Source: Isoetes taiwanensis (lineage: Eukaryota; Streptophyta; Lycopodiopsida; Isoetales; Isoetaceae). From it: a stretch of 64,000 nucleotides of DNA. This document shows positions 23,491-32,604 of this stretch, in pieces. The position numbers and the translations under genes were made by a program. Where the stretch lies: assembly GCA_021234155.1 (NCBI GenBank), contig JAJEKV010000077.1, positions 1,310,627 to 1,374,626 of the forward strand, read 5' to 3'. The notes under the pieces were generated by a model. The model saw only the letters and a list, made by a program, of their open reading frames with translations, had not been told where the DNA came from and did no database searches. Numbering within the stretch: the first letter of the stretch is position 1; the number at the start of each line of letters is the position of its first letter.

Positions 23491-24285
23491 GATTATAGCT
23501 ATTCTTGCAATTCTAGCCTATCTATGTATTAAGTCCACTTGAGAGAAAGCTCACTTGGCACTACTTTAAGCCCTTGGGCATTTTGGTAAATATCAAAGCT
23601 TGTAGGGCATTTTGGTAGTTTTCCCTAATTTAAATCAACGGGCGAGAGGAGGGTGAGGAAATTAGATGGAAGCCACTTATTAATGTCCAGGTAAAAGCAA
23701 TTTAGTGGCAATCCTGTCCACAATGCCAATCACGTTGTGACATCTGGCATGTTCTCCAGGAATGTTGCATAAAATTTTTATAGCAACGGACAATAGTGTT
23801 TATGGAAATTCTTGGCTTTTACCTTTAATTTTTCTGTGTTTACTATGCATTCTTGGAGTTTTACCTGCATTCTTCGCCACAGAATTGCAACCAAATTGTG
23901 TTCACATTGCACGAAGGGCCATTTAGGAAGCATTCGTGGATGTCAACAGTGCCTCCATGCTTCGCATGTCAGCATTGTCTCTATCTCAGGAATGCTTCTT
24001 GGATGATCATTCTTGTACGCATGCCTGTATACGTAAAAGCAAGTTAAACATCATTCTGTTGCCTGCGCCAATCAAGCAATGCCATGTGGCAAGGTTTCTT
24101 TCTCTGAAACTCGCCTAAAGCTTTGGCACTGCAAGCATTCTAGTAGATTATGATTTGCCAAGCATTTTGGTGAATCTACCAACCATTTTGGTGGATCTAT
24201 CTTGCATTCTAGCAAACTACCCTTCATTCCAAACATTTTTACCTGCCACAAAATGTTGTTTAATCTACTTCCACGTTATGACAAA
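23491..24285. other. No gene recognised
   Basis: A loose repetition of GCATTCTAG and GCATTTTGGTG words occurs at 24130-24230. No coding sequence is supported. Confidence 0.3.
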
Positions 24286-24328
24286 CCTCTACCCTGCATT
24301 TCGGTTCTGCCGAAATGCAGGGTAGAGG
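24286..24328. repeat. Perfect 19 bp inverted repeat, 5 nt loop
   Basis: CCTCTACCCTGCATTTCGG, loop TTCTG, then the exact reverse complement. A perfect palindrome of this length in diverged repeat DNA is recent or maintained. No gene next to it explains it. Confidence 0.9.
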
Positions 24329-24989
24329 AGCATTGCTTTATATGGAAATCTCAAAGGGCTAGCAGAGATGAGATCTTGCCGCGACTAGTCTTGCAATACA
24401 TTTAAAATATCTATTTTATACCTGTGGTTTCATTGGTCTATTCTATCTCTCTTGATTTGAAGTGTCATCAATTTTTGTCCAACCCACTCAGTCCCCCCCT
24501 CCCCCCTCCCCCTTTTCTTTGATGTGTCCCGCTAAAGTACTCTGGTCATAGCTTTTTTCTTCAACCCTACTTCCGTGTTTTTTGTTCGGCATTTCGAATG
24601 TCGTGCATCTAAGTACATTTGTTCAACTTTTATGTTAAACCATTCCACATTTTTGTTGTTCCTTTGTTTGACTCTGCTCTCTAGGTTGCACAATCTTTAA
24701 CTGCTTCCAGCTTTGCAGGGTTATGCAGACTGCTTTCAGCGTAATAATATTCAGCCCCTGCGCAAGGATGACACGCATAAATCGAGAAATGGTCCATAAA
24801 TTGAGAAATATTCCTTTGATGGGTTGGGCAAAAGGCTGTTAGTGCTTATGTCTTCTTTCACTCTGCGGCTTTTAGATTAAGTGATTTGAGTGGTTACAAA
24901 GCTTGCACAATCTGTGTTAAATTTGAAGTTGCATCCCCCCCTCCCTCCCCCCCGGAAGAAATTGGGACCTCTAAATCCACATCCAAGGT

Positions 24990-25806
24990 TCTTAAATTGC
25001 GGCAATGATTTTACCCTAAGGAAGACCTTCATACATATTGAGTATAAAACGTATACAGTATTGAACCTATCCTTGTATGAAATACAACAACAATTTCCTC
25101 ATGTCACTAGATTAGTTGTGCATCTCCCAATGCAACAAGATGTATACTATCGAGAAGGTATGAGCATGGACAGTACAAGAAGCAAGAATAACGGAACAAC
25201 GTTGACAGCTTTTTTCGAGATGAATGCATCTGGAGATAGAGAGGCTACTCAATTGCTCTATCATGATTTTCCTAAAAAGTTTACCTACGATAAACCCAGT
25301 AGGAAATGGCTGGACAGGTCCAACAACCAGAAGTTTCCCACTATTGGACGCATATACTTTGTTAATCCTTCAGAAGGAGAGCGATACTATTTACGCCCTA
25401 TTAACCCGCTGCGGACAAAAGTGCGGTTAGTTTTGAAGATTTATGCTCTTTTGATAGGGAGTTGTGTGCAACATATAAAGAAGCTTGCATTCGTCGTGGG
25501 TTGCTTCGAGATGACACAGAATGGCTCGAATCTCTTCGAGAAACAGCAGCATGGGGCATGCCGCCACAATTGCGATACATGTTTGCCATGGTCCTTTTAA
25601 ATTGCGAACCATCGAATCCACTACAACTGTGGAAAGAAGTCAAGCTTTATATGATCGATGACTTCTTGCATGAGGCACGAAGGGTTGCAGAAGATCAAAG
25701 TATAAATGTGTGTGATCAATTCTTTGACATGACACTTCTAGACATTGAAGATCATATGAACTCTGTCGGACAGAAACTCTGTTGCAGCAGTGCCATGGAC
25801 AGTTAA
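24990..25806 (+). pseudogene. Helitron replicase-helicase, N-side helicase piece, frameshifted
   Basis: Autonomous Helitrons encode a Rep/Pif1-type helicase fusion that drives rolling-circle transposition. This piece reads FPHVTRLVVHLPMQQDVYYR, then NNGTTLTAFFEMNASG, DFPKKFTYDKPSRKWL and IGRIYFVNPSEGERYYLR. After frame changes at about 25395-25430 it continues SFEDLC, YKEACIRRGLLRDDTEWL, MPPQLRYMFAMVLLNCEP and NPLQLWKEV to the stop at 25806. The order and spacing match the region just before the helicase Walker motifs. The Walker A and B part is absent here. The frame is open from 24890, but the first residues are not family-like. Confidence 0.85.
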
Positions 25807-25829
25807 TTAGCAGCTCTTCCAAGTTTAAA

Positions 25830-26185
25830 GAACTGAAAAATCAGCAGGCAAAACTACATGACAACATAAATAAGTTTTCGTGAAGAAAGGATGCACATGA
25901 AGAGGACCTAGCACAGATTCAACAAGACATTGATAGTGTTCTTGAGGACGCTAAGCAGAACAAGAGAGATCAAGAATGTGCAGCAGGAGGTTGACCTTTT
26001 GATGAGGGATAGAACCAGGAAGGAAGAAATGTTGAAGAGAATTCAGGAACCAATGGAGAAAGCCATTCGGAAAAGGAGTTATGTGAAAAGAGGATTGCGA
26101 ACTTGAGGAGGCTCATAAAGTTCGGTTTGAGTCTTTGCAGACGCTTAATGATATGCATAAGTACATGATGCATTCTCAGAAATGA
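25830..26185 (+). pseudogene. Coiled-coil gene fragment, decayed
   Basis: Short frames in shifting phase read SSSKFKELKNQQAKLHDNIN, EEDLAQIQQDIDSVLEDAKQ and ELCEKRIANLRRLIKF. These are heptad-like, rich in Glu, Lys and Gln. Stops and frameshifts break them. The source gene is unknown. They directly follow the helicase piece and may be captured sequence. Confidence 0.3.
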
Positions 26186-26191
26186 TTCTCC

Positions 26192-27038
26192 TTGACTCAA
26201 AACAAGCTTAATGATCTCTCCAGCTCAAGAAAATTCATATCTGTGCATGGATATGTGTTTTGTAGTAATGGCTTTGCTAATAATGAACCTATCCTATTGC
26301 TCCATACGAGCATTCATTTCATATCTTTTGTTTCTCATATTCTATTTCTGCTGGACTATCCTGCCCAAAAGCATGCAAATGGGACGAAAACATTTCAAAG
26401 ATTTTGGGTGTGTACACTGGAGGTAAGCAGTATTTCATAATCTATGTTTAATTTGCTGCACCCAGGATTACTGCAATATAGAATCCATTTACATGTAGAT
26501 TGCTGCACTTAAGGTTTTGTTACAACATGTAGGATTGTACTGGTTATTTATACTTATAGTTCCATGGCTTGCATGTCATACATATATGTGTTTCTTACAT
26601 ACATGTTGTATATTCACAGTGTAGGGTCCTAGATGTAGAACGTTAATACATGAAATTAGGAGTTGTGTACTGAGTTTTGTGGCAGAACATTTAGAGGTAT
26701 GTTATGTAATAGAATTGTCTGGTGTGTATATGTGCATATATTGGAGCACATTTTATGTACATTACATGTACATTCCGTCTAGATAAATAGCTGTTTACAT
26801 GTATATGTACTCAAAGTACTTCAATGTAGAACAATTCTAGTAATTTGTACTGTTATTTTTCAACATAATAGTTAGAGATTGATATCTGACTGTTATGTGC
26901 CGATTTATTTTCAGAGCTTCAAAGTGTCAAAAAAACAACTGAGCAGAAATTACACCACAGATCAGGCGCGCTTGTTTTGAAATTGTTTTGCATTGTGTCG
27001 GAAGAAACAATTTCTTATTCTTGGTTCGGTTTTCACAG
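26192..27038. other. No gene recognised
   Basis: AT-rich, with many TACATGTA-type words at 26490-26830. It could be an intron between the coiled-coil remnant and the exon at 27039. Confidence 0.25.
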
Positions 27039-27641
27039 TTTTTGAGGTTCCAAAAAAAATTGAGGTGCAAGAAGATATAGCCGAGGGAAAGAAAGCAATG
27101 ATTGAAGGAAAAAGCAAACTCACTATTCCTACGGTGATACAGGTTGAGGAAGCTGGCACTTCAAGTATGCATGGTGACATTCCAGATTATGACGAGGAGC
27201 TCGAGAGATTGAGAGAGCAAGCTAAGGCCACATCTGGAAAAGTAAAGGCAGCAGCAGAAAATGTGACTCCAAAGAAGAAGTCCACGCCTAAAAAGGCACA
27301 AAAGAAGAAAATAAAACCAGTAGAAACAGGTAAGAAAGCATTTTATTTCAGGGTACCGCATTTGAGAAGTCCATGACATCCATGTTTACAGGTCCTAATC
27401 AAGAGGAATCTTCCGAGCGTGAAGATATAGAGCAGGATACTCTTGACTTTGTGGCAAATCTTGCTTCTAACATAGTAAAGGAGGTTGAAGTTCATAACAA
27501 TGAGAAATCCGGAGAGGTTGAAGACGAGGATTCAGGACCTAAGAAGAATCTGAAAAGTGAGGAAACCGAAAAAGAAGGGAAGGAAATGGATACTGACTCC
27601 GAGAAAACAGTATCAGAACATCATAAGAATGATCTCTACAG
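27039..27641 (+). CDS. Two exons of a Lys/Glu-rich protein, partial
   Basis: Exons 27039-27329 and 27392-27641 are separated by a 62 bp GT-AG intron (GTAAGAAAGC to TTTACAG) and keep frame across it. The first reads FEVPKKIEVQEDIAEGKK and DYDEELERLREQAKATSG, then a basic run (TPKKKSTPKKAQKKKIK). The second is acidic (EREDIEQDTLDFVANLAS, EKSGEVEDEDSGPKKN) and ends at a possible donor, CTCTACAG/GTAACTTG. The basic and acidic stretches suggest a nuclear, chromatin-type or disordered protein. I do not recognise it. It sits between the two Helitron helicase pieces, so it may be a captured gene part. Confidence 0.45.
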
Positions 27642-27741
27642 GTAACTTGATATACATATCTTACTTTTTTATTTACATTTAGTATCTAAGTTAAAAACTT
27701 TAAAATACTATGGATAATAGTAGACGAATGTAGATGAATTT

Positions 27742-28047
27742 TCGAGACACACTACTTCATCTTTTGCTTTTATTATGACCTGGTTCAAAAGAGGAGCCTA
27801 GCCTTTATCCATTTATTTGTAGATGGGGGAGCAACAAGCTTCGCTTGGTTATCGACTTCTACACATTCTTCTTATAGGATAATTGAGGAGAAACTACGAA
27901 TGCCTTCCCCGAGACTCCAGGGGAAGACAAACCCGAGACACATTACTTCATCTTTTGCTTTTATTATAACCTGGTTCAAAAGAGGAGCCTAGCTTTTATC
28001 CATTTATTTGCAGATGGCTGACTTTTACACATTCTTCTTATGGGAAA
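27742..28047 (+). repeat. Direct duplication, spacing about 192 bp
   Basis: CGAGACACACTACTTCATC through CATTTATTTGTAGATGG at 27742 recurs at 27934 with few changes. Both copies are followed by the CACATTCTTCTTAT segment. Confidence 0.85.
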
Positions 28048-28600
28048 TTATGCTTTTATCTGACAAAAAAAAAAAAAGGACATGCTTGTAATGAACATGT
28101 TATGCCATGAGCACTTATTCATAAGATCAAATTTTTGTTTGTGCAAAGTCTTCTAATAGATCAAGGCTCAGGAATGGTATAGCCATAAGTCCAGCAATAC
28201 ACCGCTGTCTTAGAACATTATGGTATAGATCCAAATGCTCTGAATCATCTATTACTTTCATAGTCTTAAACCAAATGGGCATATGACTCTAGCTTGCAAT
28301 GTGTCTGATAATGCTTAAAGGGAAGGGATGCGCAGACGCATAACCAACGGGAAAGGTAAAAAACGACTCTTAAAATCAAGGGTCAATGTGAACACTGCAA
28401 CACATTTGTGTATATTTTGTGCACATCTAAGTATATGGTATTGGGCATTGCGCACTTTGAAGATTAATTGCAAGTCCTAGAAGATTATGATCTAAATAAG
28501 AGTGCCCATGGATATTAGAAGAAAGGTTATGAGCATAATAAATTATAGAGTGTTTGTGGTATCGAGTGTCTATCACACCATTTGAAACATCTATAATTCC
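28048..28600. other. No gene recognised
   Basis: AT-rich with a short A-tract at 28067-28078. Nothing supported. Confidence 0.3.
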
Positions 28601-28607
28601 GATCCGT

Positions 28608-28710
28608 AAGTGAGTTAGTTAAAGAAATGTTTGTTATGGCCTCTTGCTGACGAGATGTCCACGATTCAAACCACAGATCCAGCAACGTACCAGAAAAAAA
28701 TTTAAAAACC
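28608..28710 (+). mobile_element. tRNA-derived SINE-like unit
   Basis: Box A-like TTAGTTAAAGA at about 28615 and box B-like GATTCAAACC at about 28663 have tRNA-like spacing. They are followed by AACGTACCAGAAAAAAA as an A-rich tail. This is the layout of a plant SINE. It is a single weak copy. Confidence 0.4.
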
Positions 28711-29009
28711 AATATGGACTCCTCAAATATTCCATGTACTTCTCTTTACTTATAAAAGAATTCCACTCAACTGCGTACGTACTTCTTCTTCCTGTGAGGA
28801 TATTCTACTTTAAATCTCTGTGTACACAACCATTTACTAAAATCACCAACCAGCGGCGACGATTATCTTTTAGGTATGTTTTACCATGGCAAACATGGAG
28901 AGACTCTATCACAACAATTCCAATAACTTGTTCCCACTTCAAGCTCTGAAAGTGCATGATGGTTACAAAAGTTCTCCATATGAAGTTAAAACATGGAATT
29001 TGCCCATTT

Positions 29010-29263
29010 ATGTTTCACCTGGGATTAGAGTGTCTGTATCAGCATTGTTTTTGTAGAAAACTCCAGTTGTCAAACCATACTTAGTATCTCTCATCAACTC
29101 TAATGCCTCAGCATCATCTTCAATAGCCTAGGACATGCCAGTGACATAAGATATGCTTTAAAGCATTTCTGTAACAAGAAAGCAAACCAGTTACCTGGAT
29201 TCCAATAAGAGGCCCAAAAGTCTTTTCACGCATAACAAGCATTGAGTGATCAACATCCCTGAG
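29010..29263 (-). pseudogene. Aldehyde dehydrogenase fragment, two exons
   Basis: Minus-strand exon-like pieces read DVDHSMLVMREKTFGPLIGI (about 29198-29263) and EDDAEALELMRDTKYGLTTG, then VFYKNNADTD (about 29010-29132). In NAD(P)-dependent aldehyde dehydrogenases this is the stretch MxxExFGP...EAI..N...YGL...VF, after the catalytic Cys and before the C-terminus. The intervening bases have a GTAACTGG donor and a CATGTCCTAG acceptor. The catalytic Cys/Glu region and the C-terminus are missing and a stop follows soon after, so it is a gene relic. The subfamily is not determinable. Confidence 0.65.
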
Positions 29264-29940
29264 AACATGTGAAGCATTCCAAATTCACGAACTTACCACG
29301 AACAAAAACATGTACACACTTCAAAAGTATCATCTCATTCAAGATACGAAGGATACGCTGTCTTTGGAGTACCAACTCCAAGGCCAATCGAAGCCAAACC
29401 ATAGATGTAATCATATTCATTGAGCTTTAAAGCTCAAGACTCAATCAAATGCATCCGCAGTCATGGCCAAACCAGATTTGACGCAATCCTGCCTTGCATT
29501 TTCTGCTCTGGCCCTTCCCATACCTTCCGGAATGGCATGCCCTTATGAATCGGTTATCTGCTTTCTGTGAGTATTTGATATTCAGAAGCCAAAGATGTAT
29601 TGGCCCTGATTTCTGCTTTCTCTTATAAGAGTCTAGATGCGAAGGATAGGGTGCAATTTTTCAAACAATACTGCATGCCGCTAAAGTAGCCGCCAAATTC
29701 AGTTTGCATCCCTATTTGGCCACAAAGAGACTGCATCCCATTATTGGTTAAAATAGCAGAATCTCGGCTTCTGCCATCCTTTTGCTTCCACAACCAATTT
29801 ACATTTGTTGAATTTTTGAATTTTTATGGCAGTAGATGTAATCCAAGGGTAAGAACATCAACCACCTGGTGAAAACCCTTTTTCAAATCCGTCACGATAG
29901 ATGACGTCTTTGGATTCTCCTCATGCATCTTTGTAGGGTA
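29264..29940. other. No gene recognised
   Basis: No exon that I can name. More ALDH-derived sequence may be hidden here on the minus strand. A-tracts at 29941-29955 and 29982-29994 mark the start of the SINE-like cluster. Confidence 0.3.
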
Positions 29941-29996
29941 CAAAAAAAAAAAAAAAGGGAGGGGGGGACCCTCAAGACTAACAAAAAAAAAAAAGA

Positions 29997-30460
29997 ACCA
30001 TTGCGATGGTAGTCTAGTGGTCAAGCTATTGGTAATGGGCAACCCTCATCCACAGCCCAAAACCTCATGGCTATTATTGCATGCACGTAAAAAAAAGGAA
30101 GAAAATTGGGGGATTTAAAAAGAATGTTCATCGTGGTGATAGCCCAATGGTGAAGCGAAATGGGCTCCTCACCCGTGCTCAAAGTTCATGACTCTCATCC
30201 ATACACATAAAAGAAAAAGAACCCGGGAGGTGGGCTAATAAAAAAGAACGTGCATCGTGGTGACATCCTAGTGGTAAAGCCATTGGTAATGGGCGATCCC
30301 CCATCCAGACCCAAAACCCATTGACTGTCATCGGGTGTTGAAAACAAAAAAGCCAAACAAATAATAGTGAGAATACCATGGTGGTCGACTATAACACCTA
30401 CCTAACCTATGGGCACAATACAGGCAATAGTGTGTGTTCAACTCTTGCATGTTTTCAAGT
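29997..30460 (+). mobile_element. Cluster of tRNA-like SINE units, 3-4 copies
   Basis: Units start near 29997, 30128 and 30252. Each opens with CATCGTGGTGA or similar, carries a box A-like TAGTGGTAAAGC or TAGTGGTCAAGC, a CCCATCC segment, then an A/G-rich tail. A fourth, more diverged unit at about 30381 has a good box B-like GTTCAACTC. The spacing of 124-131 bp and A-rich joints fit tandem or serial SINE insertion. Confidence 0.5.
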
Positions 30461-30647
30461 TATCTGCAGCATTTTTAACCTATAGATGAGCGAAGTTAGA
30501 AGGATGAGGAGTTAATAATGAGTCTAACTACATGTATTTAAACAAAAAGAAATGGTCCGAAGTTTGGTCTCCATTAGGAAGTTCTCACCGTTAGACATTA
30601 TAGTGGATTTAAATGAACAGGTTAGGAAGGTCACAGTGGATGCAATT

Positions 30648-30835
30648 GAACAGAGGCCGCCGCATAAATTTTTGGTATTTTTTAATTTTTTAGATTTACG
30701 TGGTTCAAATACGATTTGGGTGCTCAATCATGAGTGGATCACGCTTGAACGAGGCCGCCCATGATAAATTTCTGATACTTTTTATTATTTTTTTTAGTTT
30801 TACGTGGTTCAAACCGCGACCGGGATGCTCACTTT
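30648..30835 (+). repeat. Tandem duplication, about 100 bp
   Basis: GAACAGAGGCCGCCGCATAA through TTTACGTGGTTCAAAT recurs as GAACGAGGCCGCCCATGATA through TTTACGTGGTTCAAACC. The function is unknown. Confidence 0.75.
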
Positions 30836-30990
30836 AAAGATACAACGACACGATATTATTGTTTGTATAACTGACCAATATTTTACTGGTACTCACTTTT
30901 ATCGCATATAATTAGATGCATTTTATTGCTTGTATATATAAAATATATGTATGTTCCTGATAATCATATATAGAGGAGGATATATATACA

Positions 30991-31407
30991 AGGGTCTTCG
31001 TACCAGGGATAACCTTGGAGCCATCGGACAACAACCTCCTCCCCTTCAAGTGAAGGTAATTCCCCGTGCAACTCGCATTCTCGATGACCACAAATAAGTC
31101 ACAGGGGCAGTCCATGACCTCCGTTTGCATCTATCTACCAACGCCAGTCTTTGCCCACTGCCAGCTCTATGTTGCATTCTCAAGATGCACCAGACAACAC
31201 AGATTGGAGGCATATATTCAAGACACCTCAAGACGAGGAGCATTTCTCAAAAATAATAGGAGGTTCACTCCAAATGTAGTCTATAAAGAGATCCATGGGA
31301 TGAAAATGTCCTTAAACTCATCATATACCCACCAAAGCAAAACACATATAGAGTTAACACTACACTCTCTTCTTATTCTTCTCATGGTTGCTGCCAATGT
31401 GGCGTGA
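30991..31407 (+). pseudogene. Helitron helicase C-terminal piece
   Basis: One frame reads RVFVPGITLEPSDNNLLPFK, stop, R, stop, FPVQLAFSMTTNKSQGQSM, then VYLP-like ICIYLP spacing and FAHCQLYVAFSRCT. This is the end of the Pif1-family helicase of Helitrons (motifs V and VI, T.NKSQGQ and QLYVA.SR). Two in-frame stops at 31051-31059 kill it. It lies about 115 bp upstream of a typical Helitron 3' end in the same orientation, so this is a true element end. Confidence 0.9.
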
Positions 31408-31420
31408 TGTAAAAGTACTA

Positions 31421-31470
31421 TCTATCTATCCATCCATCCATCCATCCATCTATCCATCCATCCATTTATC
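31421..31470 (+). repeat. TCTA/TCCA microsatellite
   Basis: Tetranucleotide array between the helicase remnant and the Helitron terminus. Confidence 0.95.
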
Positions 31471-31483
31471 TTATAACTTCACG

Positions 31484-31526
31484 AGTTTCAAACTAATCCC
31501 CAGCAACGCTGGGCACTATTACTAGT
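31484..31526 (+). mobile_element. Helitron 3' end next to its helicase
   Basis: TTTCAAACTAATCC, hairpin CCCAGC-AAC-GCTGGG (31499-31513), CACTATTA, CTAG (31522-31525), T. This pairs a helicase-bearing copy with the end family seen at 22.4, 52.6 and 61.9 kb. Confidence 0.85.
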
Positions 31527-32045
31527 AGCATAATATTGCAAATGACTATGCAATCGAGAACCAAGAGCAATGAGTCGTCATTTTAGCAACAATTTGCATA
31601 AGAGAAGGTATGGAAATTTTATGCAAATCACATTCAAAATCATGCATAACACATGCACGGACCCTCATCACAGCCACACGATCTCTCTTCTTTAATAGAC
31701 TTAATATTGTAGGAATCTTTAGTCCTCAATGACTAGTGTCAGAGATACCTTTCCCAGCACATATCTTGGATGGTAGTGGGTCTTCTAAGGTTTTTTTGAG
31801 ATACACATCTTGATATACGGCAACATTATTACCTTATTCATGTGTTAGATGCTCAGATCTAATACTTGCCTCCTGCATTACGATATCAAATTCAGAGTAT
31901 TCATCCTGAAGGATGTTTGAAAGACACATCTCTTACAGTTAGTTTTTACTTACACGGACAGTGGATGTCTCAATTCAAATGTTAAGGCAAAAATTGGGGT
32001 CGTAGTTGAAATGGGAGTGCAAACTTCTCCACTCGGAAAGGTACA
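31527..32045. other. No gene recognised
   Basis: AT-rich sequence without a supported frame, leading into the open frame at 32046. Confidence 0.3.
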
Positions 32046-32358
32046 ATGGAACAAGAACATGCACATCCAGCAAGGGATGCACAAGATCATAGCTTGGATA
32101 CGAGAGCTGTAAATCTGCATATCATAAGGTTTACAGAGGCGATGATAGACACTCACTTTGATCTGGATGAGGCTTTTCATTTTTTGAATAATGTTATGCA
32201 TATACATGTTGATGAAGTAGTATTTGCTTGTCGGGTGAAGCCGTCCAAACCTAATTATTCTTGCCATATTCGGGTACAATCCCAAGATGTACTTAATCGA
32301 TTTCATATCCTTCAGCATGGAAATCATCCTAAAGGTACTAAGTTCACAACAAGAGAAT
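32046..32358 (+). CDS. Truncated hypothetical ORF, cut by CpG-rich island
   Basis: About 105 codons with ordinary composition: MEQEHAHPARDAQDHSLDTR, FTEAMIDTHFDLDEAFHFLN, VDEVVFACRVKPSKPN and CHIRVQSQDVLNRFHILQHG. At 32359 the frame runs into GC-rich simple sequence and becomes nonsense. I do not recognise it. Coding-like text (LHIKVVAIEDWLNPECDFDF) reappears at about 39065-39225 beyond the tandem array, so one ORF may have been split by an insertion. Confidence 0.35.
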
Positions 32359-32586
32359 GGGCTTTTAGCGGCGTGGGCGGCGCGTCCTGCGGCGTGGCGT
32401 CGCCTGAGCGTGACCTAGTCACGTCAATTCGCGGCGCCACGTCGCGGGGGCGTCGCATGCGATGTCCAACCACGGCGTTGGGCGGACACACGCGACACAC
32501 GCCGGCGTCTACGACCCGCGCGATCGCTGCGTCGTCACTTTTTAGCGGCGACGTGGCGTCGCGGCGTGGCGTCTATTTGGGCGTCC
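32359..32586. repeat. CpG-rich GCGTC island 1
   Basis: About 225 bp made mostly of GCG, CGTC and GGCGT words, beginning GGGCTTTTAGCGGCG, with a second TTTTTAGCGGCG inside at about 32539. It is far more CpG-rich than anything around it except the similar island at 47.35 kb. Confidence 0.85.
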
Positions 32587-32604
32587 TGGTGTACTTTGTT
32601 CTTT

